Assembly: GCA_010015805.1 (NCBI GenBank)
Contig: ML978123.1
Location: 124,001 to 188,000, forward strand
Length of the DNA stretch: 64,000 nucleotides
Reading direction: 5' to 3'
Source of the DNA: Rhizodiscina lignyota
Taxonomy: Eukaryota; Ascomycota; Dothideomycetes; Aulographales; Rhizodiscinaceae
Shown: in pieces, positions 10,546 to 23,483 of the stretch
How positions within the stretch are numbered: the stretch's first letter is position 1
Layout of the letters: each line of letters opens with the position of its first letter
The notes under the pieces: model-generated
Seen by the model: the letters and a program-made list of their open reading frames with translations, nothing else
Databases searched by the model: none
What the model was told of the DNA's origin: nothing
Position numbers and translations under genes: made by a program

Positions 10546-11563
10546 GGTGAACGAGCCGCCCTACAGTTTGTTCCGATGCATGTAGTGACGCGGACATGAC
10601 CGGGTTTAATATATGAGGGTCAAGGTATTACGGGATTGTGAAGTTAAATGATTTATGGCCTACAGAACGCACGAGGCTCAAAGGTCACATGGGAGCCTAA
10701 TCGCGTCGGCAGGATTGGGGTTGATTTGCAGGAGATTTCCAGCTCAGATGCAAAGAATATCATCCTCCAAGATGTCCATCGAACGACGTAGATCATCATT
10801 GACCATATTGCTGCAAATGAGACTTCAGACGGAATACTTTGTAAGGTTATGCGAGTGATCTAGCTGTGGAGGCTTATTACTACAAGGCAAGGCAATCCCT
10901 CATTCGTTAATCCGCACGAACCAATCAGATTACGCGCTTTTTAGGAGCTCCGAACTTCCGATGATGTAATAGAAAGCTCGCTGAGGCTCGGTTCAACAGT
11001 AGATTTTTGAGTATTAAGCAACCGGTGATTTTATTCACTGCGGAATCTTGCACTGATTGAGGATCATGTATACAGTACAATTTATGTACACACGGAAAGC
11101 CGCCGAGTGGGCGGATCTGGATCATCGAACAAGTGATAGTTCGATTCCATATGGGATCTTCTCCAGAGAGCGAGGAAAACTTGAAAATTTTCGCATTTTT
11201 ACGCGCTTAGAATGTGGCGAGAGTAATGGAATACACACCCAAGCCATCCGCCCCCGTTTCCGTGCCAGTGCGCCACTCAGGCAAGGTATGTCCTGGAAAG
11301 CCGAGTATTGTACATGAAGTATTTGACCCATCCTGATTCCCTGTAAAGCCAACTCACCCCGTCCAACGTAGCCGAACCTGTCTAGGATTTCCTACATATC
11401 CATCAACGAAGCCGAAAGGATCTGCCGTCACCGATTAGTGCCCTTATCCAACGCCATATGCATCTGTGCAAAAGCGGGGATGAAGGTCAAGTCCCATTAA
11501 TGATCGAAACAATGTCCGGTAGGAAGGCATCTTCTCCGGGTTCGAACTTGGCCTTGGAGGCGT
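10546..11563. other. Intergenic region upstream of the HET gene
   Basis: About 1 kb between the HET start codon and the stop codon of the F-box gene, both on the minus strand. Only short frames without family motifs occur. It should hold the HET promoter and the F-box gene 3' end. Confidence 0.5.
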
Positions 11564-13069
11564 TCATTGGTTACCCCAGGAGTATTCTTCCGTCTTGTCG
11601 ATCAGGCGCGCAGCAGTCTCGTTGCACTGACCCGCCTGAAAACTTTCCCACAGCTCTTGACTTGTTGTGCAAGTGTCGACATGGTTCAGGAAGTCGACCT
11701 CTGTGTACAACTTTCCGCTGCAATGTTCGGCGAATTCTTCGGAGAATAACCACTCGAGGCTCAAACTGGGCTGTGTAGTCTGATGAAGAGATTCCTGGCA
11801 CTCACAGCCACGACAGGCAATGTAGCGCATGATCTGCCATGCACCATCAGTGTTGTCGCTCCCGGCCATTTTCTTCATGTTTCCTTTATCTTGGGTCAAG
11901 ATATCCAGGCGCATCGAACTCATCACCGCCAGGGTCCAGAGGTTGGTTAAGAAATTTTCGCCTAGCTTGGCCTCAAATCGATTCATTGCATCTTGAATGT
12001 TTCTGGCATCTGCTGGTTCACCAAGATCAATGAGCTGCTCAGTCGAATCAGGCCTCCTGAGGACAAAGTATTCCCAGATCAGTAACCTGGTACGATTCTT
12101 GAACATGGTAAACCAAGCATTTAGACAACGGGGGTTCCGCGGTGTCAGTCGCTCACGATCGAGTCTGGTGTCGTATTCCTCGTTCTCTTCCCAGAGTTCG
12201 AGCTCAGCTTGCTCGCGGATTTTGCTAAACCCAGCTACATAGACGTGGTAGTATGTTGTCAGTTGAAGAGGCTTCTGGAATGAGTAATCTTTTGTAGAGA
12301 GAGGGTTGTTGTACGTTCCTGGAATGGAAGAGAAGGTGCTAAGAGGGTACCGATTCTCGTCTCGAGGAGACCCCAACGTTAGGAAGTCACCATGCGCTTT
12401 AGTGATGACCGCGTCTAGGTCGTCTAGGCTTGAACGACGCTGAAAGAGACATTTGTGGCAGTATCGTTGGCCCAAAGGCAAAAAGACGAAGAGCCCCGGT
12501 CGAGAGCATCCCCTACCACCATCGACCTCAAGGTGTTCACATGTACTTTCGCATGTACCTTTGGTCAGAAGATTCCACAGCTTTTCGAAAGTATAGACAT
12601 CTTCACGTATGAGGCCCGTTTGCTTCAGCGCAAGAATTAGGTCTGCGCCGTGAGATACCACCTCTTTGTAGCCAAGCGCTGATTCGACAACTTGACGTGC
12701 ACATCGATTAACTCGTGTAAAGGCCTCAAGGTCAAGGAAGTGCAGGTGTGGAAGAATGACATGAAGAACCTCTACCGGTAGGCAAGCGAGGCCGCCAAGT
12801 GATGCGGAGGGTTGATCGAAGTTTAATGGCACCGCCACGGGTCTTCGGAGGTTCGCTGGATCGATAGCATTTGGCAAACGCGGCTTAGCGGCGAGGAATC
12901 TCGCCTTATCTGAAAGCAGCTTCGAGGTCGTCTTTGGAGTATCAAGTGAGGCAGGCATGTTGAGACTCCGAATATTGTTGCGCTGTCGGTGAACAGAGGT
13001 CGTAGTTAAGAGAGGATGCTCGTAGTCGGTGTTACCACAGTGAATAGGCTCAAAATCGTTTCGGTTCAT
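11564..13069 (-). CDS. F-box protein
   Basis: A single-exon gene of 501 residues if the ATG at 13069 (MNRNDFEPIH) is used; an in-frame ATG at 12958 (MPASLDTPK) is a reasonable alternative. The F-box lies at about residues 94-130: LGGLACLPVEVLHVILPHLH then FLDLEAFTRVNRCARQVV, with the typical LPxEvl start. After it comes a cysteine cluster (GTCESTCEHLEVDGGRGC, then RYCHKCLF) that resembles zinc-binding segments in other fungal F-box proteins. F-box proteins bring substrates to SCF ubiquitin ligases through Skp1. The C-terminal half has no family I recognise and would be the substrate-binding part. It is separated by about 1 kb from the HET gene and about 2.2 kb from the transcription factor gene. 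Confidence 0.8.
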   Translation of the reverse strand: MNRNDFEPIHCGNTDYEHPLLTTTSVHRQRNNIRSLNMPASLDTPKTTSKLLSDKARFLAAKPRLPNAIDPANLRRPVAVPLNFDQPSASLGGLACLPVEVLHVILPHLHFLDLEAFTRVNRCARQVVESALGYKEVVSHGADLILALKQTGLIREDVYTFEKLWNLLTKGTCESTCEHLEVDGGRGCSRPGLFVFLPLGQRYCHKCLFQRRSSLDDLDAVITKAHGDFLTLGSPRDENRYPLSTFSSIPGTYNNPLSTKDYSFQKPLQLTTYYHVYVAGFSKIREQAELELWEENEEYDTRLDRERLTPRNPRCLNAWFTMFKNRTRLLIWEYFVLRRPDSTEQLIDLGEPADARNIQDAMNRFEAKLGENFLTNLWTLAVMSSMRLDILTQDKGNMKKMAGSDNTDGAWQIMRYIACRGCECQESLHQTTQPSLSLEWLFSEEFAEHCSGKLYTEVDFLNHVDTCTTSQELWESFQAGQCNETAARLIDKTEEYSWGNQ

Positions 13070-15251
13070 AGGAACTTGGCGTACGAAAGGCACAGAGGAA
13101 GGAAGATGTATGGGGGAAGTGGTTGAGCGGAAGGAGAGAACATAAAAGAGGCATTCGAACTAGCGCACACGTTCTGTGTTGAGCATCACCAGGTAGAAGT
13201 GAAGTGTATGTGACGTCCTAACTAGATAACACAAGCTGAGAAAAGCGGTATGAAGTGATGCTTCGCGGGTGAGTAGCTTACACAAATGTCATCAAGTGAA
13301 GCTCAGCGAACACCAGCTCGCTACTCTCTACTTACCACTAGTCAACACGACTGGGACTTATCGATATGGGACTTGCTTCGCGAAAAGCGTCATCTTTAGA
13401 TGAATTGTGTCAAAGTGAATTGCTGTGGAGTCGAATGAACACTGAAAAAGTCGATCATATTTCGATGGAATTATATTTCTCCGATGCCGCACTGCCAATG
13501 TTTTTCCGAGCGAATATCGAGCCTGCGAGGCCAGCGATTATCAGACGTTATCGTCTCATCTCATTGGCCTTCTTGCTCTTATTCTACAGGAGATTCCTCC
13601 TTCGTATACCTAGATGTATTCCAACAAGCCTGATATGTCTAGGCTGTGGCGCTACACATCGCGATCTAGTTCTCACTTGCGGAAAGGTTGTGGCCACCAC
13701 ACTCCATTAATTCTTCCACATGCTACTCTGGATGTCTGGAAGCAGTGATGGCTGAGCCGCTTCTGATTGTTGCGTTTTAGGCCAAAACATCTACTTGAAG
13801 AGAGCTCATCGCGGCGAGGATGATTCGGTTCTCGTGACCGTTTCAAGGTCTGCGCTGTGAGGTGTGCGACGAAGTGCGAAGTTGCTGGGTGTGCATCGGC
13901 AGTTACTAAGTAGATCCCGGACGTGATCAAGAGGTGCCTTGATGTAGAGGTGCAAGCGGTGACTGTATTGGCTGGACCTTCAAGGAGAGATACTCCATAG
14001 AGAGTCTGTCCTCGAAGGATGGATTAGGAATCGACACAGGACATTCACCGCGTCACTGGTGCTTGAACGACTTTTGCACCTCATCGAGCGAACCGTCTTT
14101 GATCCTCAGGGCCGTGAAGACGAAGCATACTCAAGAAACTGAAAGCTGTACGAGACATTGTACCGAGACTCAGAACCATGGAAGAGGAAACATCACTGAG
14201 AGGACTTTGAACTGTACACCGTACGAGAGCTCTGGAGCGGTCCTTCTGAAATAGTGTGTTGCTCACGAGTTGATGTGTCTGAAAAATGTATCATGTATGT
14301 CAAGGAAAGTGCCTTCCACACAGTCCTCGACATGTCGACTTGCAACTTCACAGTGCATCTCGCAGAGCGCTCGTCAAACTCTTGCCGAAATCGAATTTGC
14401 AACTACCGAGCATCAACTCCACTCCCGGTCAAGAATGGTCATCGTCCGATCAATCACGCAATCGGAACACGGCTGTGAACAAAAGCTATTTTCGATTTTT
14501 TTTGGTTATAAATCTCAGTCTCGATTAAAAGACATATTTCAGGTGGCAAGCAATTATCCACACATGCTCCGAATGTTAGAGTTTTACTCAACTCCGAATC
14601 TCGTATCTGTGTCTGCTGCGCAGAGATCAGAAGATCTTGCCCTAGCCTTCGCGTTCGTATCTGTTCGTGTTCGTCAAGCAAGTTTTTGATATTTAAAACC
14701 GCTTTTTGCATTTCGCCTCCCCTCAACAACCCCATGTCTGGCCCGCTCTTTCACCGCCAGGGCCGCCTGAAACAATCTCGCAAACAAAAGCAGATGACCG
14801 TTGAAAATCTGAAATCTGACTCCGATCGACACCTGGTATATGCAAATGCAGCCGCCGGCAAGGAAACAGTTTGACATGCAGAAAACATATGCAACCATAA
14901 CCGGTTCCCTAAATAAAATAAAAAGCCATGACCATAAAACGCCCTTCGTCTATGCAGTGTGCAGCGGAATCAGCCAGAAAGACAAACAACAAAGAACCTT
15001 GACACCTATACCATGCATATCATACCCCGGTCTTTATACCCTTCCTCTTTTCCGCCCCCAGTCCCCCCTTCTATTCCGTATATCCGAGGCCTGCTATTTC
15101 ACAGCCTCAAAGGAAAACTGCCATTCATCGATCCGAACTGCCGATCCCGCACGAAAGCATTCCTTCCGCGCGTCAAATCCAACAGCCCAGAAGGCAGGGC
15201 CTGTCGCACGATCATCGTATCATCTCTTCGTAATTCGCAGTCCGCGCTTGC
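13070..15251. other. Gene-poor intergenic region
   Basis: About 2.2 kb between the F-box gene start and the transcription factor gene 3' end. Short frames exist on both strands, but none shows a domain, biased composition or plausible splicing. The part nearest 15251 is probably the long 3' untranslated region of the transcription factor. Confidence 0.5.
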
Positions 15252-18200
15252 TCATCGAAAGTTCAGCACATTCCCCACCTGCCCCATGCCACCCACCTCA
15301 CCGCCGAGGTTCAGCCCCGCCCACTCCTCGCCGCCGAACAGGTCGTCGAGATTCATCCCTGCCACGCCGTTCTCGCCCATCGGCCCCGTCGCGTGCTCGC
15401 CGTCCTGGCCCTGCCCGCCCTCGTGGCCCCCGTTGCTGCCGGCAAACGGATCCGTAAAGTTTGGCGCTTGGGCCCCCTTGATGCCTTGCATCTGGTACAT
15501 CGGCACCGGGCCGAAGAGCTGGACGTCGATGTCGCCGTTTGAGGTGTTGCGGGGCATGAACGTCGAGGAGGGCGGAATGAAGCCGTTGCCGTTGCTCTGT
15601 GTGTGAGACACCCCTCCGTTCACGTGATCACCATTCGTGGTGCTCGTGGTGCCATTGGTATCGTCCATGCTGGAGGGCGGGAAGATGCCAAAGTCTTTGG
15701 AGTCGAAATCGTCAGTGTAGTTGCTGGTCATGGGCTGGTTCGGATAAGCAAAGGGGTCCGCAGATGGGAACATCATGGATGTAAGGTCTGGGAGAGGTAG
15801 GTTGGCATCCGTGAAACTCGTGACCACCGTAGGAGACAGAGGCAAGCCATGGAATGGCCCGCCATTCAGCCCGTGGATAGTGTTTCCAGTGTTGGTAGGG
15901 AGACTGAAGGACAAGTTGCCAGTTGAGGCGGAGCTGGGCGTAAGACTGGGAGTAGAGTCCATGAGTTGCGGCGTCGGCGGGAAGTTATACGGCGAGTCGA
16001 GACCAAGCTGAGCGTGGGTGAGAGGTACGGTTTGTGACAAAGGCTTAACATCACCACTTGAAGAGCCCCATCCGTGGAAAGTGCTCGCGCGACGAGGCCT
16101 AGGAGCCTCGGAAAGTTTCGGTGCAACGACAGGCGTACTTTCTTCAGAGTGCCCAAGAGGGTGAGGCGACACTTCTTGACGGCGTTTCTTAGCCGAAATC
16201 GACTCGGCACGGCCACGACGGAGACGGTCAGGGAGTTGCTCAAAAAGAACCTGGTTATTGTTACCATCGTAGCCATTTAGGAAATAGCAAATGAGTGTAC
16301 TTACGTTCAGAGTGTGTGTGCAGCGGTCTGCCGCCATCGATCTCTTCGCAAGTTGCTCAAGCGTTTCCTTGCCTTCCTTTGCATCGCGCAAGACATCCTG
16401 GCTCGTCTGATTCTCCGGGTTTTCGAGAGCAAAGAATACCAGAGACAGAATCGCAAAGAAGCTCGTGTACATCTGGAACCAATAAGCACCGCAGAGCAGC
16501 CCGCGCTTCTTCATCTCCGATGTGATGTGAATGATATTGCGCGACACGCTGACGCATGCCGCAGCGCACGCATAGGAGCGCTTATCAACAACTTTTGATT
16601 TGCAAGTGTGTGAGACGTAGTGCAGGAACGGTCTGTAGAGCATCATTTGGGCGTGGGCGTAGGCCATTCTGAGCAGCTGTTGGACCCTGCGCAAAGGAGT
16701 CAGCAACGGGGCAACTGGCCACAGATGACAACGCATCGGTGGGGAGAGGGGAAGGCCTACCTTATAATAATCTTGGGAGCGTCGCCGCCAGGACGCAGGC
16801 CCATAGGAAGCTTTTGCATCCACTCCTGGAGGTCCAGTTCGATTTCTCGAATTTTCGCGTAGCCGACACTGTAGGATTTCACCGAACCATTTGGTGCGCC
16901 GGCTCCCTTGAGAGGGTAGATGTATTTGACAATCTTTCCGATGATTGCGACAAGTGTCGTGTGAGCGTTTGAGGCTGCCATGACCGAGATTTGGCCTTCG
17001 GGCATGGGCAGGATTTCGGTCTCGGTGATGTACTCATCGTCGACCTCAAGCGGGAGCACCTGGTCGATATCCTCATCGTTCAGCGTATGAGGCAGGCCAA
17101 GAAGCGCTCCGACGTAAGTGTCCATCTTGCGGATGACCCAAAAGACCCTCTTGCGGGTCTCGGCTTCGATCGGATTAAAGTTGCCAGGAATGTTTCGATG
17201 TAAACCCATCCGGAGAGCGGAACGAAGGGCAACGCCGATGTAAGAGTAGCACGTGGAGAGTTTGGCAGATGATTGAAGGAAAAGAATCATGAATACAATG
17301 GCCTGCAGTGAACGGAGGTCCCGGCAGTCGGCAATGTCCATCAAAAGACGAGATGATTTGAAGTATTTGAAGCTTCTCAAGTCAGTAAACAGTCGAGATG
17401 GTACGAAAGCACGACTTACCCTTGGTCGATGGCTGTTGCGTAGCCTTTCGCATCAATCTCTCGGCCGTCCTTGGAGAAGAGCGAGCCCAAGGCAAGGATG
17501 GCATACAGCAACGGCAGGAACATGTTGTCGTCGTTGGTGTAATTCTCCGGAGACTTGTCAAAAATCTTGTCAAAGGCTTTCCAGATGGTCGGCTCATGAA
17601 CGACACGAAGCAATGATGCTGCATCGTTGATGGCAATGTCGACCAACTCCTTTGCCACCTCCTTGGATGGCAAGTCGGTAGGCGGACTGGGACTACTGCC
17701 GTCCATGGGAGACTCTGCGTTCGACCGAGGAGAGTCGAATTTTGGAGATTCAAAGACCTGTGACATTGGCCTCGACTTGCTAAAGGGCGATGCATGTGCT
17801 GGCTCGGTGATGATGTCTGGGTACTGCTCGCGCATCCTTCGCACGAAGCTAAGACCGGAAGAATGGCCATGAAAGTCCCAATGGCCTTCCTCATCGAGGT
17901 CCAGCTGTCCTGTGGACTTTACCATGGACTCGAGTTGGGACTCGCCGCCGCCTTCCACGTGAGGGGCCGTACGGTCGCCCATTTGGGTAGCGCCGACGCC
18001 GTTTGTAATCGCGCCAGGCTTAAGTTGGAAAGCATTCTGTTGAAGGGCAGCTTCCAGGTTTGGATCCTCGACGTCGACGCCGGGGAGGACAATGTTGAGG
18101 ATTGTTTCCATGCGTTTCAAACGTTTTTCGAGCGCTTCGATGTACTGCGGGGCGGCATTGCGCCTTCGATTCGACGGCTGGTCGTAAGTGCACTCTGCTC

Positions 18201-18538
18201 CCAACGTCAACAATGCTGCATTCTCTGTCAGCGACACAAGAATTGCGTTGCGTACCGTAGCTGTAGACGGTGCAGTGGGTGCACGGCTGCTTCCCATCGC
18301 ACTTGATCTTCTTCCTCCGACACTCATCGCACGCTCGCGTCACTCGTCGCCTCTTCTGCATGGGCGCCGCCGAAGCGGGCTTTGCAGACTGCTCGTTGGC
18401 ATCGTGGGTCTCTGGCGAAGTCTGCGTGGGCGTGTCGGGCAGTGCAGAGTCGTCAGGCGTATCCCATTGCGAGGAATCGAGGGTGGTGACGGCACTATCG
18501 TCCGCAGTGTCGGGAGTGGGGTTTTCGAGCATCACCAT
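15252..18538 (-). CDS. Zn2Cys6 transcription factor with fungal-specific regulatory domain
   Basis: Five exons are inferred on the minus strand: 18538-18256, 18194-17420, 17375-16761, 16686-16305 and 16250-15252, giving 1017 residues. The Zn2Cys6 cluster is complete (C70, C73, C80, C86, C89, C96; [20 protein letters not shown]) and is split by the first intron. A linker and dimerisation coiled coil follow ([20 protein letters not shown]). The central Fungal_trans domain has [38 protein letters not shown] and [20 protein letters not shown]. The C-terminal 330 residues are rich in Ser, Thr, Asn and Gly, as in activation regions. The second intron is only 44 nt; the fourth is 54 nt, frame-preserving and stop-free. 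The family resembles XlnR-type regulators in outline, but I cannot name the orthologue. Almost 5 kb upstream lacks genes. Confidence 0.9.
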
Positions 18539-21500
18539 ATACGTTTTTCGGTGTCTGCAGCGGGCCGGCGATGGTGGTGGTGCGTAGCAGAGCAATTGCA
18601 ATCAGGCGGTGGGCGAGGGAGCGGTCTGTCGTGGGACAATTGACGGGTGGTGAAGAGTCGTTGTGCAGTGGAGGGGTCGGGGCGAAGGGCGAGCGAAGGT
18701 GGTGAGTAACGGTTATGTGCGTGGAGACTGCTTTGGGCTTGGGCTGCGTGTGTGGTCACAGGGTTTCCCTCTAGTTTGCCAGAGGCGCAGAGGGGCTCTA
18801 CTGCACCAGCGGAATTAGTGCAAAGGCCGGCCAGAAGCACTCGCAGATCGTGCACCGCGCCTGTCGACCAGCGCCGTTCTAGACGCCGCGTAACTAGCAG
18901 TGCTGAAGATGCCTTTGCTGCTGCTTCCCGTAGTGTGCGCCTGAGGAATGCGGAGAAATGCAGGTGCTGCGTGGACTGGCGGGCGATGGGTACTTGAATG
19001 CTGTTGTCATGAGGGCCCCCCCCCCTGCCGCCGCTCTCTGTCCCTTGCCAGACTCACCACCGCACCCATGCTGCCACAGCGCCTCGCGCTCAGTGCTCTC
19101 GCGGCCAGAAAGCGGTATCGCCATCGTGAGCTCGCCAATGACGTGGCTGGGACGCGCCCCGTACTGGTACCGGCGTGCCTCTACTGTGGCTTGCCGCCGT
19201 AAGGCTGTCCGCATTCGCCGGCCACACTGCGCGTGCCCCAGACCAGCAATTATTCCCGCACAGTTTCCACGTCGAGCCACTGTCCTTCGCCATGTAGCCA
19301 GCCATCCGTACACTCCACAATTGCGGGCTGATTACGCTCGGGACGGCACTCGACCGCATCGTGATATCAGCCATGCTGCCGTTGTGCTGATGGCGCAATG
19401 CCTCAGTCACCACAAAAATTCCGATGCTCAAGACCCCTACCGCTCGACAAGGAGCTCGCGCGACGCCCGGGATATGGCTTGTTCAGAACTTGCAACCTGC
19501 ACCCCGGCCTCAGCGCGATCGCTCTTGAATCACAGCCAATGTCAGCAGCACAGCGCGAGAGGCTCATCGATCTGGTGGTCAGAGCGCTTCGCCCTCTCAA
19601 CCTCACTCCCCTGCTAAACGCCGAAACTTCGGAATTCCATGACGACGCCCTTACTTGTACATCGACCAAGGCCGGCTGCCAGCTGCAAACTGCTCGACGT
19701 CCTGAGCAAATCTGCCGCCATCCCAGCGTCGCATGCGCCATGGGAGGGGCCAGCAAATTTATCTGATGATCAGCACCAATATGCGGTCTGATAAAGCACC
19801 GCACGCATCGGCCAGTGGCGTCCTCGCCTTCTAAACCTGGGGTCAGGCTGCGCGAATCGTCGAGAAGAGTAAGTCCAATTCCGCATATCTCGTGCATCTC
19901 GCTGCGTCTTGCCTTAGTCCCGCAGCGCCAGTATGGGAAGCTCCGCATGGAGAGCAGGCCGGGCCCGTCCAATCCGACCTATGCTTTCTTTCTATTATTT
20001 TGATAGCAACATATCAGCGCTGTCAAGTCCACAATTCCCAAGTGTCGAGCGCTGGCGAGCGTCACCGCTCTTTCGACAGCCACGAGCAGATGATCTACTC
20101 GCCGGGATACCGGGGTCCACATCCCCGCCGTCGATTCGCTTTCACAACCTTAGAGTGCTGACATGGCGTTCGCTCTTCGGCTCTTGCGCGCGTTTTTCCT
20201 CTCCAGTAAGGGCTTGACATTCCTATGGCCAGTAGGCGTCCTTATGCCTCTACTACCCGCGACATTCTAGACAATGGCGCAAGCAATTGACACTGCTTTT
20301 TCTCTGCTGTGCCACATCGCAGGCATGCATACCACATCACTACTCTTCTCGTCTCAGTGGCCGATGGTTGGGCGACAATCACTAGGCCTGCAAGATCGCA
20401 TTGAATTCATTTGATGCCTCATTGCTGGGGCCCACATTGATAATGCCAAGAGTTTCTGTTAAGTAAAAACGACGTCTGATTTCGAAATCGGCCCTCGCCG
20501 TAATGCTTTTCCGAGTGTCGGGATGCCGAAACCTGACCTGGACCTTTTCCTGTTTTTCCTATTTCTGCGAACTGTTTCGAAACATTCCTCACCTCAGAGT
20601 CTGTCCTCGAGACCATGAACACGATTTATTTTTGAATCTCGTAGGATTTGGCATGGAGATCCTACCATCCGAATTAACTTCTCACTCTGCCAGTAATCCG
20701 ATCTCATGCAGTCACTCTCCAATGCTCCGATGAGCGTTTGGAAGCTGCAAAGGATAAGCTCTTGTTAGTAACGATCGCAGCCCATCGAAGGCCTGGGTTT
20801 CCGCAGGCCCTCCGTCCCGTTTTCCGGTCTCGGAAGCCAAAAGTTGGATTCATCTCCAGATGTCCTGCAGCAGCAAGCCAACTTAATGCACCGGTCAGTC
20901 AGCGGCAACCCGTCTCTGCAGCAGATGAATCACCGGCGACCTTTCCGAGCCTACATTGTACGGGTCGGGAGCTAGGCTCCCTCATAGCCCTCATGCCTAG
21001 CATTGGTGGGAATGGCATACTCGTCTCTGTCCACTCACGTCCAACGGCGATGTAGCGTTAGCTGCGTTATGCAGTGATCGTTGGGCCTCCACTAGGGTCC
21101 TGGTGAAGATCCCCGAGCAAAGTCCACAATATTTGAGGCTTTGCGGCCCTTGGAGACGCAATGATCGCGACGGAAATCAGGACCGACATCCCCGTCTTTC
21201 CTGTATAGGAGAAAGTGGTACGAATTATAGCATATCCAAGGCGATAGCAACGTTTACGAAGTGTCCAATCCACCAGTCGCGTGAGACGAGGGGATCAAAG
21301 CTTGCAATTCAATTCAATTGAAAATAACAATGCCGAACTCCATGGGGCGGAGACTTCTAAATATCGACTTGGCGAGCACAGGCTTTCTGATGTACATACG
21401 TATTCAACTATTTCCAAACTTGCCGATTCTTCCAACATCCTCCCAGACCTATCTCTAGCTGAAGCAGTACATTCACGGAGTCGCAGCGGCACTCATTTGA

Positions 21501-23483
21501 TAGGCTCGCACGACATGTGCATACGAAGACCTCGTCTCGACCCAATAATGGACCCCTCATTGGAGGTAGACAGAGAGCCACTTACCCCTCATCTGCACAG
21601 CAAAACGCATGACGATTCAACTCGCAGCGAGGCGTCTTGTTTCGAGCGCGAGACAACCCGATAGCGAGCACGTAGGCGCGGCTAGAGGGAAGCCAAAGGA
21701 TTCGAGAGGATTTGGGATGGGAGTACAAAAGCCCTGACGAACGCCCGTTCGCCACCCCTCCGCCCACTTGAAACTCGGACAGATCTCAACAGGCTCGCAT
21801 GATCATGAGTTCGCGGAGCAATTGCTCTATTCTCCTCACCGCTGGAGACTTTTCTTGATTGTCCCAGCCTCCAATGCCCCATTATTAATCCAGCACGACC
21901 AGCAACATGGGACAACTTGCTCACAGAGACGAAAATTTGAGTGTCGTCCTCGTATCGAGCAGTCTGCCCCTCCATCGGACCGCGATCGGCAAGATACCGA
22001 AACGCTAGAGCGAAACCGGGCCGTCCATCCTAGTCCCATCCCGGCCTCTTCCCTGCTTGCCGCCTGCTGATTGGCCGGTCGGACTTGGCCGCCCAAGTTT
22101 TCTCGCCACGCTGCACAGTCTCCATCGTCTGCGGCGTCGCATGGCGTCTGGCAAGGAATTCGGAGGCGCACTCAGGAATGGGCGCAAGTGGGCATCGTCC
22201 GCCCTATCGATTGTGATATCGATAAAGGGGAGCAGTTGATGTCACAAAGCCCTTTCACTCCAGCCCAGGAGGCCGAACGCCTTGTCTCTAATGAATCGTG
22301 AATTATCCCACGTTCGCTGCAGGTACGCGCGCGCCGCCGCACCTGCAAATAATTAGGCAAAAGGAGCAAGCAAGAAACAGGAGAGCCCACCATTTCACAA
22401 CGTTTCCAATCTGCCCTCGTGCCTGGCCCTGGGGGCGAGCGCACCTAGCGGCCACGTGCTCCGGTACGTACCGCTCCAGTCAATCACGACACCTTTGGAC
22501 CCAGCCGAGGGAATGCAAAGTCAGCTTCTCGCTCTTTCCCCAGCTCCCAACAGAACCCCAACGTTCCCTTCAAGGATTCCATCAGCGTCTGACTCTCGCC
22601 GAAGGCCCGACAGGCCCGGACTTTTCTCACTCGCGATTAGACATCTGACTGCGCAGGGAGCGGGCGAGTGCCCCATATCGTGTCGTAAAATGAAATGGGG
22701 CCGCGCAGGTGAGATTATCGTTCTTCAGCCCCGGCCTGCGGACGTTTCATGTTTGCGCAACACTTTTCAACCACTTGGAAAGGAGTAAAGCAACGGGGAT
22801 CGGTACGGACTCCGGGCACGGGGCGGCGGACGACTCGGGGCATTCGGCGGGACGGGAAGTTTGTAGGGTTCTTTCTTGACACGATACCTCTTGGTCATCT
22901 GGATTACTACATCACCATCACGCAGGCGGAAGTGAGTTGTTGGGATGCGTTATTGTGGGTCTGGCAACTGGCAACTGGCTGGGAGACTTGCACTCCACGC
23001 GGTCAAGAGCAAGGCGAGATGTTGTGACTTTGTTGCATTGTTCATTGAATCGTTACATTCGTAACCCATGTTTCAAGTGTGCAAAGTAAAAGAGGAAGCG
23101 CCTTTTATGCAAAAGGGTGCTGATGAAAAGTGAAAGGTCGTTGCGTGTTAGCAAGATGCTGCTGCAAGACAATGGTAAAAGAGAAGTCGCAATCTCTGTA
23201 AGAGAGACTGGACGAAGAAGAGAAAGCAAGTTAAGCATGTACAAGAAGTGAAAGGTTTGTTTTCCCGATGCCCCTATCGCAATGCATCAAAATGCAGCGA
23301 ACGTGAAGAAATTGTGAAGAACCCTCGGAGATCTGACGTTCAGGTCGGAAGAGTTCGTTTTGTCCGTCTTTTGATATTGCGCCGTAATATACCACATCTC
23401 CATTTCATCATCTCATTCATTTCCATTCCGCGTTGCATCAACTCCAGGCTCGCGACAATGGCTCGGCAGAGACGGCAGGACGT
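18539..23483. other. Very long non-coding region between the transcription factor and CAP-protein genes
   Basis: About 4.9 kb upstream of the transcription factor has no frame I can support: the longest ones (for example 18958-19617) are rich in Arg, Ser, Pro and Cys and lack motifs. The GC-rich stretch near 18.5-19.4 kb is probably the 5' leader and promoter. It contains a run of ten C at 19016-19025 and an inverted repeat at 22318-22347. Long leaders and promoters of this kind are typical of fungal regulators under complex control, but a long non-coding RNA or unrecognised small genes cannot be excluded. Confidence 0.5.
22318..22347. repeat. Small inverted repeat with GC-rich loop
   Basis: Perfect 7-bp arms, TGCAGGT and ACCTGCA, flank a 16-nt loop containing GCGCGCGCC. 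It could form a hairpin, but it is short enough to be chance. Confidence 0.4.

Noticed and set aside
11140-11160. Possible tRNA B box (AGTTCGATTCC)
   Set aside because: No matching A box at the right distance and no acceptor-stem pairing was found.
13366-13710. 114-codon open frame on the plus strand
   Set aside because: No motif, and the sequence context is AT-mixed intergenic DNA; hydrophobic stretches alone are not enough to call a gene.
16251-16304. Retention of the 54-nt intron as coding sequence in the transcription factor
   Set aside because: It is frame-preserving and stop-free, but it has good GTAAGT/CCAG ends, and splicing gives a smoother junction (HTLNVLFEQLP). Short stop-free introns of this kind occur by chance.
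18958-19617. 219-codon open frame on the plus strand
   Set aside because: The product is rich in Arg, Ser, Pro and Cys with no domain, as expected from GC-rich non-coding DNA upstream of the transcription factor.
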